This document shows, one piece after another, positions 55,299-64,000 of a DNA stretch of 64,000 nucleotides. The first letter of the stretch is position 1. Each line of letters begins with the position of its first letter. The notes below the pieces were generated by a model. It had not been told where the DNA came from and did not search any database. It worked only from the letters and a program-made list of their open reading frames with translations. A program made the translations under genes and the position numbers. The DNA is from Prevotella intermedia ATCC 25611 = DSM 20706 (GTDB lineage: Bacteria > Bacteroidota > Bacteroidia > Bacteroidales > Bacteroidaceae): the NCBI RefSeq assembly GCF_001953955.1, contig NZ_CP019300.1:1798001-1862000 (forward strand). Direction: 5' to 3'.

Positions 55299-56267
55299 AT
55301 GAATCAAGATTCTAAGAAAGTCAGTCCATTCTCATCTGAAGGCATTAATCAAGGTCTTTCTAAAGTTGGAGGATTGCTGAAGACAAGAAAGTTTTGGGTA
55401 GAGCTGGTTATCATGACCCTTGGTATGTTCGTTGCAGCCCTCGGCGTCTACTTCTTCCTTATCCCAAGTAAGCTCATTGTAGGTTCTATTACTGGTCTTT
55501 CACTGGTAATCTCCCAGCTTTTACCATTCATTTCAGTTGGTAATGTTATCTTCATTATCAACGCAATCTTGTTAGTATTGTCGTTTATTCTGATAGGAAA
55601 CGAGTTTGGTGCCAAGACTGTTTACACTGCACTTATACTTGGTCCGATGATTGACTTCCTTGGAACAATCTTTCCGATGTCAGAATCTATGTTCACACAG
55701 CATGTTGCTGGTGGTATAATAACAAATCCTTGGTTCGACTTGCTTTGCTTCGTACTGATTCTGCGTGCTTCTCAAAGTATTCTTTTCAGTATCAACGCAT
55801 CTACAGGTGGACTCGATATTCTTGCAAAGATTATCAATAAGTACACAGGTGTAAGCCTTGGTACATCGGTAACATTCGCAGGTGGTGCCATTTGCTGTAC
55901 TGCTTTTGCCATCAACCCTCCCTATCTTGTTATCATCGGTCTTATCGGTACATGGATGAACGGCCTTATCTTGAACCACTTTATGTTGGGTATGAACATG
56001 CGAAACCGTGTATTTGTTATTTCAAAAGACTACGAACGGATTCAAGACTATGTTATCAACACCCTTCACCGTGGCGTAACCATGCACGAGGTTATTGGTG
56101 GTTTCAGCCATCAGAAGAACGTACAGTTGGAGATTATCTTAACCAACGAAGAGTTGTCTAACTTCATGGCGTTCCTTGCTAAAGAAGAAATCGATTCGTT
56201 CTGCACCACCGACACTGTCAGCGAAGTACGCGGTTTGTGGAACAAGAATAAAAAACATAAACACTAA
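55299..56267 (+). CDS. YitT-family membrane protein, copy 2
   Basis: 322 residues. Five or so membrane segments (VIMTLGMFVAALGVYFFLI, IIGSITGLSLVISQLL-like LIVGSITGLSLVISQLLPF, VIFIINAILLVLSFILIG, then a pair near 150-215), the INASTGGLDILAKIINKY signature, and a C-terminal DUF2179 domain (GVTMHEVIGGFSHQKNVQLEIILTN). Same architecture as copy 1 but divergent in sequence, so an older duplication. Substrate unknown. Confidence 0.87.
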   Translation: MNQDSKKVSPFSSEGINQGLSKVGGLLKTRKFWVELVIMTLGMFVAALGVYFFLIPSKLIVGSITGLSLVISQLLPFISVGNVIFIINAILLVLSFILIGNEFGAKTVYTALILGPMIDFLGTIFPMSESMFTQHVAGGIITNPWFDLLCFVLILRASQSILFSINASTGGLDILAKIINKYTGVSLGTSVTFAGGAICCTAFAINPPYLVIIGLIGTWMNGLILNHFMLGMNMRNRVFVISKDYERIQDYVINTLHRGVTMHEVIGGFSHQKNVQLEIILTNEELSNFMAFLAKEEIDSFCTTDTVSEVRGLWNKNKKHKH

Positions 56268-56313
56268 CAATTAGGAAAAAGGGGGCAAGTTACATTGTAT
56301 CCGAAACTAAAAA

Positions 56314-56348
56314 TAAAGAGACGGCATAACAAATATGCCGCCTCTTTA
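56314..56348 (+). terminator. Terminator after the second yitT gene
   Basis: TAAAGAGACGGCATA pairs with TATGCCGCCTCTTTA (one mismatch) around 5 nt. Confidence 0.75.
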
Positions 56349-56393
56349 TAATGTATAAAAGCACATTGAAATAAAGTTTATTCATTATTAATT

Positions 56394-57419
56394 ATGAAAA
56401 TCAAAAGCATTATCGCATTATTATTATTGAGTTCGACAACCGTAATGGCGCAAGAAACAAAGCCTGTAAACTTGCAGGTCGAGGCAAGAGCCGACTATCA
56501 GCGCATAAACATTGACGGCAAGAAGATTAAAGAAGGAAGCGGATTCAAGGGAAATGTTGTAAATATCATCTTGAAAGGCGACATTTCGCCAAAGTTCTCG
56601 TATGCTTTCCGCAACCGCCTGAACGGTATCAACAAAGACTACAACTTCTTCAACTCTACCGACTGGTTGTACTTGAAGTATAAACCCAACAAGAATGTAG
56701 CCCTTATAGCAGGTAAATACATTGTAATGGTGGCAGGCTACGAATTGTTGCCCGCTCCAATCGACTGCTATTTCCTATCAGAATTCTGCTACAACTTCCC
56801 TTGCTACCAATGGGGACTTGTAGGCGAGCTCACCACCAACAGCGGAAACGATGTCTTCTCGGCACAGATTTGCCAAAGTCCATACCAGAAAGTCTACGAA
56901 AACAAAGCAGGCAAGGCAGCAGAAATGTATGCCTACAACGTAGCGTGGAATGGTCGCCACGGCTTCTGGGAACCTTTTTGGTCGGTAAATATGTCGGAAT
57001 ATGCACCCCATAAGTTCATCAACTACATTTCGTTAGGCAACAAATTCCACCTTGCCGACAACCTTCAATTAGAGTTAGATTATTGGAACCGTGCCGCTTC
57101 AGGACAAGGTTTTATCGGCAAAGACTGCTCAGTTATCGGTCAAATATCTTACCAACCTACCGAAAAACTGAACGTTTTTGCAAAGACAAGCTACGAAGTG
57201 AACCACGCAGGAACCGATGCTGACGTTGCCGTAATGGACGGAACAGAACTCACCCGCGTTGGTAGCGGTGTAGAATACTACCCATTGAAAGAGAAGAACG
57301 TCAGAATACACGGCTATTACAGCTACTCATTTGGCAAGAACGCCAACCCTGCAGGTGTGGTTCAAGACAAGATGTCGGAACTTAACATAGGTGTAACTTG
57401 GCGTGGCAAAGTGCTCTAA
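56394..57419 (+). CDS. Porin-like outer-membrane beta-barrel protein
   Basis: 341 residues. Signal peptide MKIKSIIALLLLSSTTVMAQ, then alternating amphipathic strands (VVNIILKGDISPKFSYAFRNRL, NVALIAGKYIVMVAGYEL, FHLADNLQLELDYWNRA) and a last strand MSELNIGVTWRGKVL. This resembles the OprO/OprP-like porin group of Bacteroidetes. Diffusion of small anionic solutes is a guess from that group. Flanked by terminators on both sides, so monocistronic. Confidence 0.78.
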   Translation: MKIKSIIALLLLSSTTVMAQETKPVNLQVEARADYQRINIDGKKIKEGSGFKGNVVNIILKGDISPKFSYAFRNRLNGINKDYNFFNSTDWLYLKYKPNKNVALIAGKYIVMVAGYELLPAPIDCYFLSEFCYNFPCYQWGLVGELTTNSGNDVFSAQICQSPYQKVYENKAGKAAEMYAYNVAWNGRHGFWEPFWSVNMSEYAPHKFINYISLGNKFHLADNLQLELDYWNRAASGQGFIGKDCSVIGQISYQPTEKLNVFAKTSYEVNHAGTDADVAVMDGTELTRVGSGVEYYPLKEKNVRIHGYYSYSFGKNANPAGVVQDKMSELNIGVTWRGKVL

Positions 57420-57467
57420 TACATCTTTGTAATTGCAGTTGAGCCGAATGGCTCATACGAAATAGAA

Positions 57468-57505
57468 GCGAACCAATGCTTGCAGTGAGCGTTGGTTCGC
57501 TTTTT
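57468..57505 (+). terminator. Terminator after the porin gene
   Basis: GCGAACCAA / TTGGTTCGC perfect stem, then TTTTT. Confidence 0.85.
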
Positions 57506-57566
57506 CGTATTCATTCACTGCCACTAAAAAGGCAACAGAACTTAGGCGGAAACAAGGTAATAAAAG

Positions 57567-57753
57567 TGTAAACATTTTTCATAAGCATAACTTTCACGCA
57601 ACCACTTAATTATCAACGTTTTGCAAAACCTATTGTTTTGCATTCCAAAAGCGTAGGTTTTGCACGGTAAAAGCGGCTCTTTTGCATCGCAAAACCTACG
57701 CTTTCGCAACGTCAAAGCGCAATTACCATTTTTCAATAGATTTTTTCTTTACA
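57567..57753 (+). repeat. Element E3: TGTAAA-ended element with five 22-bp units, TTTTGC family
   Basis: Core array 57614-57723. The order of the spacer words GCGTAGG and GCGGCTC is swapped relative to E1 and E2, and the last inner unit ends CCTACGC. Left flank TGTAAACATTTTTCATAA, right flank TTCTTTACA. Lies between the porin terminator and the next promoter. Confidence 0.85.
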
Positions 57754-57868
57754 AAACAGAGCGTATTTTTGTTAAAATCAGACCGAAACAATAAAAAGAG
57801 ATTTGCCCACTACCGAAGTTCCGTCAAACACCTATAAGGCTCGCAATAAGCAAAAAAATGGTGAAATA

Positions 57869-57901
57869 GTTTGGGCATTCACACCTTTTAATGTAACTTT
57901 G
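57869..57901 (+). promoter_or_regulatory. Promoter abutting the start of the 57907 gene
   Basis: TTTG (57869-57872), 21 nt, then TAACTTTG (57894-57901), 5 nt before ATG 57907: a probable leaderless transcript if this ATG is used. Confidence 0.6.
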
Positions 57902-57906
57902 TAGCA

Positions 57907-58527
57907 ATGAATACACAAAATTCACAGAACATAAAAATGAGCGAAAACATCATCATTGTCGATGGCGACTATATCGACAGAGTGGCGTTCAACCTCATTG
58001 TGAACTTCGAGCGAATGCTCAACAGAAAGATTCCAGCTGCCGACTTCAGCCAATGGGTGGTGGATATAGCACTCGACGGACGGCTGAAAGCAGGCAATCA
58101 CGAAACCCAAGTAGTGGTATTGCACGATAAGAACAAAGCAAAATTAGAGAACTTCGTGCCTTCCGACTTTCAGAAAGAGCTTGACAAGCAAGCATTTACC
58201 GATAAACAGTTGGGCGAATTTATTATAAACACCATTGCTACGGGCAGTGCGCTGACCGAGAAAGACGATGTATTGCTCGACGTATTGCGCATTGCGCTGA
58301 GCCACGACGAAGTTCGCCGCATAATGATAGTGCCGAATGCAGAAGACAGCAACATTTACAGCGTTATCCGAAATACGCTGAAAGATGTGGACGACGAGCA
58401 GAAACACATCACCATGTTCGCTATGATGCCTATGGAAGGCGGCAACTTCAAGCAACAAATATTAGGTTATCCGCTCATGAATGCTATGGGCATAACCGCA
58501 GAGGAAATAGATAAAAACATAGAATAA
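57907..58527 (+). CDS. Conserved hypothetical cytosolic protein
   Basis: 206 residues; an ATG 33 bp further in (MSENIIIVDGDYIDRVAFNL) is an equally good start, since the first 11 residues are polar filler. No signal peptide. The opening IIIVDGDYIDRVAFNLIVNFERML and the regular hydrophobic spacing suggest an alpha/beta fold. I believe it belongs to a Bacteroidales-specific DUF family but cannot name it with certainty. Followed after 13 bp by the saccharopine-dehydrogenase-like gene, so probably co-transcribed. Confidence 0.75.
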   Translation: MNTQNSQNIKMSENIIIVDGDYIDRVAFNLIVNFERMLNRKIPAADFSQWVVDIALDGRLKAGNHETQVVVLHDKNKAKLENFVPSDFQKELDKQAFTDKQLGEFIINTIATGSALTEKDDVLLDVLRIALSHDEVRRIMIVPNAEDSNIYSVIRNTLKDVDDEQKHITMFAMMPMEGGNFKQQILGYPLMNAMGITAEEIDKNIE

Positions 58528-58540
58528 AAGAAATAAGAAA

Positions 58541-59779
58541 ATGGGAAGAGTACTTATGATTGGCGCAGGTGGCGTTGCCACGGTAGCCGCATTTAAGATT
58601 GTTCAGAATCAGGACGTGTTTACTGAGTTTATGATTGCAAGTCGCCGTAAGGAGAAATGCGACGAGTTGGTGAAGTCGATTCACGACAAAGGCTACAAAG
58701 CCGACATTAAAACAGCGCAGGTAGACGCAGACGATGTAGAACAATTAAAGGCACTTTTCAATTCGTTCAAGCCAGAATTGGTGGTAAACCTTGCGTTGCC
58801 ATACCAAGACCTCACCATTATGGAGGCTTGTTTGGCATGCGATTGCAACTATTTGGATACTGCTAACTACGAGCCAAAGGACGAAGCGCACTTTGAGTAC
58901 AGCTGGCAGTGGGCTTACAAAGAGAAGTTCGAGCAAGCAGGACTCACTGCAATCCTTGGTTGTGGGTTCGACCCAGGTGTGTCGCAGGTATTCACAGCCT
59001 ACGCAGCAAAGCACCATTTTGACGAAATTCACTACCTCGACATCGTGGATTGTAACGCAGGCAACCACCACAAAGCATTTGCAACAAACTTCAATCCTGA
59101 AATAAACATTCGCGAAATCACCCAAAAGGGATTATATTACGAGAACGGCGAATGGATAGAAACTGAACCGCTGAAGGTGCATCAGGACTTAACGTATCCT
59201 AATATCGGCCCTCGCGATTCTTATTTGATGCACCACGAGGAGTTGGAATCGCTCGTTAAGAACTTCCCAACCATCAAGCGTGCACGCTTCTGGATGACTT
59301 TCGGACAGCAATACCTTACTTATTTGGATTGCATACAGAATCTCGGAATGAGCCGTATCGACGAAATCGAGTACGAAGCACCATTGGCTGACGGTTCAGG
59401 AAAGACCGTAAAAGTGAAGATTGTACCACTTCAGTTCCTCAAAGCCGTATTGCCAAACCCACAAGACTTGGGCGAAAACTACGACGGAGAGACTTCAATC
59501 GGTTGCCGTATTCGTGGTATCAAGGACGGAAAAGAGCAGACTTACTACGTTTACAACAACTGCAAGCACCAAGAAGCCTACGAAGAAACAGGCATGCAAG
59601 GCGTCAGCTATACAACTGGCGTGCCTGCAATGATTGGCGCAATGATGTTCTTCAAGGGCATTTGGCGTAAGCCAGGCGTGTGGAACTTGGAAGATTTCGA
59701 CCCAGACCCATTCATGGAGCAACTCAACAAGCAAGGTTTGCCTTGGCACGAAGTGTTCGGAGGCGATTTGGAGTTGTAG
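58541..59779 (+). CDS. Saccharopine dehydrogenase-family enzyme, probable carboxynorspermidine dehydrogenase
   Basis: 412 residues. Rossmann fold MGRVLMIGAGGVATVAAFKI, NLALPYQDLTIMEACLACDCNYLDTANYEP, GLTAILGCGFDPGVSQVFTAYA and DIVDCNAGNHHKAFATNFN. This length and pattern match bacterial carboxyspermidine/carboxynorspermidine dehydrogenases, which reductively join a diamine to aspartate semialdehyde for spermidine synthesis without decarboxylated SAM. The matching decarboxylase is not in this window, so the specific substrate is inferred. Lysine biosynthesis by saccharopine is less likely in this group. Confidence 0.85.
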   Translation: MGRVLMIGAGGVATVAAFKIVQNQDVFTEFMIASRRKEKCDELVKSIHDKGYKADIKTAQVDADDVEQLKALFNSFKPELVVNLALPYQDLTIMEACLACDCNYLDTANYEPKDEAHFEYSWQWAYKEKFEQAGLTAILGCGFDPGVSQVFTAYAAKHHFDEIHYLDIVDCNAGNHHKAFATNFNPEINIREITQKGLYYENGEWIETEPLKVHQDLTYPNIGPRDSYLMHHEELESLVKNFPTIKRARFWMTFGQQYLTYLDCIQNLGMSRIDEIEYEAPLADGSGKTVKVKIVPLQFLKAVLPNPQDLGENYDGETSIGCRIRGIKDGKEQTYYVYNNCKHQEAYEETGMQGVSYTTGVPAMIGAMMFFKGIWRKPGVWNLEDFDPDPFMEQLNKQGLPWHEVFGGDLEL

Positions 59780-59816
59780 GATTTGAAACAGCAAAGAAAC
59801 GAAACAGCAAAACAAA

Positions 59817-60137
59817 ATGGCGTGTTCTTTAGACTTCATTGAGTTTGTTTGCCGACAGATAGAAGCTGTTGGAGCAATCAGATACCGCAAGATGTTTGGC
59901 GACTATATGATATATGCCAACGAAAAACCTGTCATCATAGCTTGCGACAACATAGCCTTCGTAAAGCAACACGAGGCTATTGAGGCTTTAATGGCAGAGG
60001 CTGAAAAAGGTTATCCATACGAAGGAGCAAAAGAACACTACATACTCGACGTTTCAAGAGCAGACCACGCAACAAAGGTTGTTGCAATCTTGGCAGAGGT
60101 GTTGCCCTATCCTAAGAAGCGAAAGAAGAAGGAATGA
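59817..60137 (+). CDS. TfoX N-terminal domain protein
   Basis: 106 residues. The single domain (FVCRQIEAVGAIRYRKMFGDYMIYANEKPVIIACDN, key residues KMFGDY) is the N-terminal half of the competence regulator TfoX/Sxy; the C-terminal half is absent. Stand-alone versions are frequent in Bacteroidales with no proven link to competence. Downstream of the dehydrogenase gene by 37 bp, upstream of the terminator that precedes recA. Confidence 0.8.
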   Translation: MACSLDFIEFVCRQIEAVGAIRYRKMFGDYMIYANEKPVIIACDNIAFVKQHEAIEALMAEAEKGYPYEGAKEHYILDVSRADHATKVVAILAEVLPYPKKRKKKE

Positions 60138-60202
60138 ACGGCAAAGCATTGCACAACAAAGAATGAACATACACAAACTTTTAAATGTTTAGCAGCGAAT
60201 AA

Positions 60203-60233
60203 AAAGCCCGAAAGTGAAACTTTTGGGCATTTT
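60203..60233 (+). terminator. Terminator after the TfoX-N gene
   Basis: GCCCGAAAG / CTTTTGGGC stem (one G-T pair) with A-run before and ATTTT after. Confidence 0.75.
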
Positions 60234-60347
60234 AGCACTCCATATAGGCAGGCGAAGATAGTTTGTTATCAACATAAAACCTGTACTGGCGCACAACGTT
60301 TGCTAATAAAAGGTTTAAATTACAAGATAAAATAGATTAATTAATAT

Positions 60348-61370
60348 ATGACTAAAGAAGAAGCACAAAACCCTGCTGAAGGCAAACTGAAGGCCTTGCA
60401 AGCAGCGATGTCGAAGATAGAAAAAGACTTTGGTAAAGGTTCTATCATGCGTATGGGTGATGAACAGATAGAAAACGTGGAAGTAATACCAAGCGGCAGC
60501 ATCGGTCTTGATGTTGCTTTAGGCGTAGGCGGCTACCCACGTGGACGCATTATAGAGATTTATGGTCCCGAAAGCTCGGGTAAAACAACCCTTGCTATCC
60601 ACGCCATTGCCGAAGCACAGAAGGCTGGCGGCATAGCTGCATTCATCGATGCAGAGCACGCTTTCGACCGTTTCTATGCTCAAAAGTTAGGCGTAGATGT
60701 AGATAACTTGTGGATTTCGCAACCCGACAACGGCGAACAAGCGTTGGAAATAGCCGACCAACTTATTCGTTCTTCAGCCATCGACATTCTCGTTGTAGAC
60801 TCTGTGGCTGCGCTTACACCTAAGAAGGAAATAGAAGGCGATATGGGAGACTCTAACGTTGGCTTGCAGGCGCGCCTTATGAGCCAGGCTTTGCGCAAAC
60901 TTACATCTACCATCAGCAAGACAAACACTTGCTGTATCTTCATCAATCAGTTGCGCGAAAAGATTGGTGTGATGTTCGGAAACCCCGAAACAACAACGGG
61001 TGGCAACGCTTTGAAGTTCTACAGCTCGGTGCGTTTAGATATTCGTCGCGTTACTTCCATCAAGGACGGCGACAATGTTATCGGCAACCAAGTTCGTGTA
61101 AAGGTTGTGAAAAACAAGGTTGCGCCTCCTTTCCGTAAGGTAGAATTCGATATTCTCTTCGGCGAAGGCATCTCTAAAGTGGGCGAAATACTCGACTTGG
61201 GTGTAGAATACAACATCATTCAGAAGAGCGGAAGCTGGTTCAGCTATGGCGGAACAAAGCTCGCACAAGGGCGTGATGCTACCAAGACCATGCTGAAAGA
61301 CAATCCTGAACTTGTAGAAGAGATTACAGCACTGATACAACAAGCCATTACTGCAAAGCAAAACGCATAA
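60348..61370 (+). CDS. recA: Recombinase RecA
   Basis: Strand exchange and SOS co-protease. 340 residues. Walker [20 protein letters not shown], Walker [23 protein letters not shown]2 loop [19 protein letters not shown] and the C-terminal ending [11 protein letters not shown]. Full length, no intein. I see no clear SOS box or -7 element in the 210-bp gap upstream. Confidence 0.98.
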   Translation: MTKEEAQNPAEGKLKALQAAMSKIEKDFGKGSIMRMGDEQIENVEVIPSGSIGLDVALGVGGYPRGRIIEIYGPESSGKTTLAIHAIAEAQKAGGIAAFIDAEHAFDRFYAQKLGVDVDNLWISQPDNGEQALEIADQLIRSSAIDILVVDSVAALTPKKEIEGDMGDSNVGLQARLMSQALRKLTSTISKTNTCCIFINQLREKIGVMFGNPETTTGGNALKFYSSVRLDIRRVTSIKDGDNVIGNQVRVKVVKNKVAPPFRKVEFDILFGEGISKVGEILDLGVEYNIIQKSGSWFSYGGTKLAQGRDATKTMLKDNPELVEEITALIQQAITAKQNA

Positions 61371-61383
61371 TGGAAACATCGAG

Positions 61384-61432
61384 ACAGGGCGAAGAAAGCT
61401 ACTGAAAAGTGGGCTTGCTTCGCCCTGTTTTC
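61384..61432 (+). terminator. Terminator after recA
   Basis: ACAGGGCGAAG / CTTCGCCCTGT perfect 11-bp stem with a 23-nt loop, then TTTTCT. Confidence 0.8.
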
Positions 61433-61455
61433 TATTCAGAAAAGAAGAAAAGACA

Positions 61456-61998
61456 ATGGAAAAAAACACAACAACCAACTTTGAAACTATCTTCAAAGAC
61501 GACCTTTATCAATATTTGCTATCACACAACGAGGTAGACGAGCGGTTGCCCGAAGCTCCCGACTTGGACGAACTGTGGCAGAAAATAGCCGAAGCCTATA
61601 TGCCCGATGCCATACGCGAGTTTCCCAACTACCCAACGGTTGCACTTGGGTGGATAATGTACGTCGGAATGGCAGTTGCAAAATACTGGGACGAGGACTG
61701 GGAACTATACAGCAAGGTAGAAAACCTGTATGCCTACCTGCGCGACCAAACCGATTTCGACCATACCGACGACTATATTCGCGAAAAGGTTCTACTGCTC
61801 AATGCCGAAGAAGCCAACGCCTTGGAACGTCTTGTGGGCGAATGTGCCGCACGAACTTACAGCCAGTTGCGCCGTTTAAACATCGAGCCAAGTACCAAAG
61901 AGGCTTACCGTACATTTGTAGAAGCACTTCATCAGCTTTACAATTTCGGTGTAGCCATAGAGTTGAAGCGATTAGGCTACCGTATGACGGCTATGTAA
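61456..61998 (+). CDS. Conserved hypothetical helical protein
   Basis: 180 residues, acidic, no signal peptide, largely helical (FETIFKDDLYQYLLSHNEV, YPTVALGWIMYVGMAVAKYWDEDWELY, LNAEEANALERLVGECAA, YRTFVEALHQLYNFGVAIELKRLG). It starts 85 bp after recA, beyond that gene's terminator. Seen beside recA in related genomes as far as I recall; family and function not identified. Confidence 0.75.
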   Translation: MEKNTTTNFETIFKDDLYQYLLSHNEVDERLPEAPDLDELWQKIAEAYMPDAIREFPNYPTVALGWIMYVGMAVAKYWDEDWELYSKVENLYAYLRDQTDFDHTDDYIREKVLLLNAEEANALERLVGECAARTYSQLRRLNIEPSTKEAYRTFVEALHQLYNFGVAIELKRLGYRMTAM

Positions 61999-62007
61999 TA
62001 AAAGAGC

Positions 62008-62066
62008 CAAAACTACAATCATACAGGCTGAAACATGCAGCAAGCTGACGGTGTAGTTTTGTTCTA
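62008..62066 (+). terminator. Terminator after the 61456 gene
   Basis: CAAAACTACA / TGTAGTTTTG with a long loop, then TTCTATTTTT. Confidence 0.7.
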
Positions 62067-62077
62067 TTTTTCCTTAA

Positions 62078-62243
62078 ACAATTCTGTTAAAAAGTGATAA
62101 CTGCGCTTTGACTTTGCAAAAGCGTAGGTTTTGCGTTGCAAAAGAGCCGCTTTTACCGTGCAAAACCTACGCTTTTGGAACGCAAAACAACTGGTTCTGC
62201 AAAGCGTTGATAATAAAGAAGTTACACAACAGATATTTTTACA
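62078..62243 (-). repeat. Element E4: inverted copy of the TTTTGC-family element
   Basis: Reverse complement orientation of E1-E3. Core array 62100-62209; read on the minus strand the units contain TTTTGCGTTCCAAAAGCGT, TTTTGCACGGTAAAAGCGG and TTTTGCAACGCAAAACCTA, the same order as E3. The distal end TGTAAAAATATCTG is diverged. It lies in the convergent gap before the GH25 gene. Confidence 0.82.
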
Positions 62244-62311
62244 CAGGATTTTTGCACTATTGTCCTATTTTTCCTGTCCTCTCAACAACATACGTTGCTG
62301 CATTTCAAACG

Positions 62312-64000
62312 TCAGCGAACAGCAATATTTTTCTTTATACAATGCTTGCGCAAGAAGTCCTCGTACTGGTTTTTATAGCCATTAAAGACATTTATATCAA
62401 CGTCGCCGTGTATGCCGCTGACCTTCCCATCGGGACTTAATTGCCAGTAAGTCAGCTTCAGTTCGGGCTTATACTCGCCATAACGGGCTATCCACACGAA
62501 GTATTCGCCTTGCAAATCGACAGCCAACGGCAAGTATTTCTTTGTAAACATCTGACTGATATAAAGAATAGGGCGCACGCCTGTGGCACGATGAACCGCA
62601 ACAAGCCAATTGCGAACGTGCTTGAACAAGACTTCGGCACCGCCCATCTTTTCTATTTGCTCGTCAGAAGGCTCAACATCGAGTACAGCGGGTAGGTCGC
62701 CTTTGCTGAAAATGCTGTTCTTCAGGAAGTAGCGAGCCTGCTCTATGCCCGCCGAAGTGGTGGAAAAGAAATGATATGCCCCCACCTTGATGCCGTGTTT
62801 GCGTGCCTGCGCATAGTCGTCCTTGTAGTATGGGTTCAGCACCGTGCAGCCTTCTGTAGACTTTATATACATGAATGCAATGGGGTAATCCACCTTTCCG
62901 CGTATCTTCTTTGCACTTATCTTTCCCAAACCTGTGATACGGAGCTTCTCCCAATCAATGGCGAACTTCTGTTTGTTCTTCTCGTGCTGATGTTTGGAGA
63001 TGTCTATGCCATAGATACGCTCGTGGTGGTGGCTGATTCGTTCGCCTTTAAACACGCCGTCTTTCCACTCTCCCACCTGTAAATATTCGTGTGGTGCAAT
63101 GTAGAAGCCGAATCCGTTGCGCTTTCCGTCGTCCCAATGACCGTCGTAGAAGCTGCCGTTATTGCCGAAATGCTGTCCGTAGCCATTCGGTTTTCCGTGT
63201 TTCATCTCGCCGACATAGTAGCCCAACGAATCAGGAACGCCCATTTGAAACGGCTTGTTCAGTGCCACTTCGGTGCGCTGCGACACCTTTGCCAACTCTT
63301 CCTGTGCCCTTTCGGCACCCATTACAGCAATTGTGCCGATGGGTGTGAACTTGTTATGCGTCTGCAACAGTAGGTTTCCGCTGTCCTTGTATATGGCAAT
63401 GCGGTTGCAGACTGTCGTTTTAGCCGAACCGTTGCGCAACACGGTGTAGCGATTAATCTGCTTTATGCGCAGTTGGGCATCGTTTGGAATGCTCACCAAC
63501 ACACCAATGACTGTTCGGAGCGAGTCGCGTTGGCGTTCAAGATGTCGGTGATAGTCAGCTACTTTGTTGTATCCGTAATCGCTTACGTTGTGCACACGCA
63601 TATAATAAGTAAGCTCGTTGTGCTGCGTTTGCAAGTCTGCCAGCTCGTCGTCGGCAGTTTTCAGCTTGTTGGCTAACAGCTTGTGCAAGGCATTGCTGTT
63701 GAGATTCAAGATGATTGAGGGCTTGTTAGCCCACTTTGTTACGATGCGACCGAAGCAACTGGGCCAGATTGGAAAAGCATTTACCCAATAGCCACGTGTG
63801 CGAACTTTACGTGTGCGGATTAATTCCTTCTGTATAACACCGCCAACGAGTTTCGAGTTCTTGTAATCGGTAAAGTAAACGGTGGGCTTTCCGTTTACTT
63901 CAAGTTGGTAGTAGGCTTGCTGCTCCACCACTACAGCACAGCCATCAATGTCTTCTTGCGTGGGTGGGAGCATTCGATAAACCACAAATGCGAGTAAAAA
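62312..64000 (-). CDS. GH25 lysozyme-type muramidase with MORN repeats, 5' end cut by the window
   Basis: At least 562 residues; the frame stays open to the window edge. The codons before the GTG at 63985 read FLLAF and continue into VVYRMLPP, a hydrophobic segment, so the true start lies outside and the protein is probably membrane-anchored by its N-terminus. Then a coiled-coil-like region (LKTADDELADLQTQHNEL), MORN repeats near 255-315 (GYYVGEMKHGKPNGYGQHF, GHWDDGKRNGFGFY, GEWKDGVFKG), and a GH25 domain (IYGIDISKHQ, AFMYIKSTEGC, AVLDVEPSDEQ with the acidic active-site residues, ending DVDINVFNGY). A cell-wall hydrolase tethered at the membrane is the likely role. Confidence 0.87.
   Translation of the reverse strand, partial: FLLAFVVYRMLPPTQEDIDGCAVVVEQQAYYQLEVNGKPTVYFTDYKNSKLVGGVIQKELIRTRKVRTRGYWVNAFPIWPSCFGRIVTKWANKPSIILNLNSNALHKLLANKLKTADDELADLQTQHNELTYYMRVHNVSDYGYNKVADYHRHLERQRDSLRTVIGVLVSIPNDAQLRIKQINRYTVLRNGSAKTTVCNRIAIYKDSGNLLLQTHNKFTPIGTIAVMGAERAQEELAKVSQRTEVALNKPFQMGVPDSLGYYVGEMKHGKPNGYGQHFGNNGSFYDGHWDDGKRNGFGFYIAPHEYLQVGEWKDGVFKGERISHHHERIYGIDISKHQHEKNKQKFAIDWEKLRITGLGKISAKKIRGKVDYPIAFMYIKSTEGCTVLNPYYKDDYAQARKHGIKVGAYHFFSTTSAGIEQARYFLKNSIFSKGDLPAVLDVEPSDEQIEKMGGAEVLFKHVRNWLVAVHRATGVRPILYISQMFTKKYLPLAVDLQGEYFVWIARYGEYKPELKLTYWQLSPDGKVSGIHGDVDINVFNGYKNQYEDFLRKHCIKKNIAVR

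Overview
The window looks like a chromosomal segment of an oral-type Prevotella (Bacteroidales), perhaps close to the P. intermedia group; genus is fairly safe, species is a guess. Supporting signs are: promoters of the Bacteroidetes type (TAnnTTTG, usually TATCTTTG) in front of most transcription units; few clear Shine-Dalgarno sites; a SprA-type type IX secretion (T9SS) pore; secreted proteins with Por-like tails; a complete menaquinone cluster; an AICAR transformylase without its cyclohydrolase half; and secreted peptidases.

Layout. 1-6.9 kb: a type I restriction-modification operon on the minus strand (XRE regulator, hsdR, an AT-rich papain/C39-like peptidase, hsdM, a small ORF, hsdS), facing the 3' end of a second, convergent hsdS. 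The hsdS stretch carries about eight one-base deletions. 7.3-9.0 kb: a secreted M6 metalloprotease. 9.5-15.6 kb: a menaquinone operon (thioesterase, menF, menD, menB, menC, menE), then aroB. 16.9-25.7 kb: lipoproteins, AICAR transformylase, rlpA, gdhA and a membrane-anchored MutS-like ATPase. 26.2-31.0 kb: two identical tRNA-Val genes, purB, an rluB-type pseudouridine synthase with a long RGG/YN-rich head, and asnS. 31.2-33.8 kb: two secreted proteins and an ICMT-like membrane methyltransferase. 33.9-43.0 kb: a probable operon HU-like protein - ruvA - sprA. 43.3-46.9 kb: rsmD with a DUF3822-like gene, and a RecD-like helicase with SprT. 47.4-53.2 kb: secreted C1 peptidase, mnmA, YitT, queC, pgk. 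53.8-62 kb: fabI, second YitT, porin, conserved hypotheticals, saccharopine-dehydrogenase-like enzyme, TfoX-N protein, recA. The right edge cuts a GH25 lysozyme/MORN protein whose 5' end lies outside.

The most unusual signal is in the gaps between genes. Ten intergenic tandem arrays, belonging to four sequence families that do not resemble each other, all have a period of exactly 22 bp, and in three of the four families nearly every unit carries a short dyad. One of them (43021-43174) lies between a good promoter and the start codon of the HU-ruvA-sprA operon, so it should be transcribed as its leader. A second candidate for novelty is the papain-like peptidase gene sitting with 1- and 4-bp junctions between hsdR and hsdM.

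Gene starts were moved downstream from the longest open frame where the extra N-terminus used a GTG/TTG codon, overlapped a promoter, or lay outside the recognisable domain.
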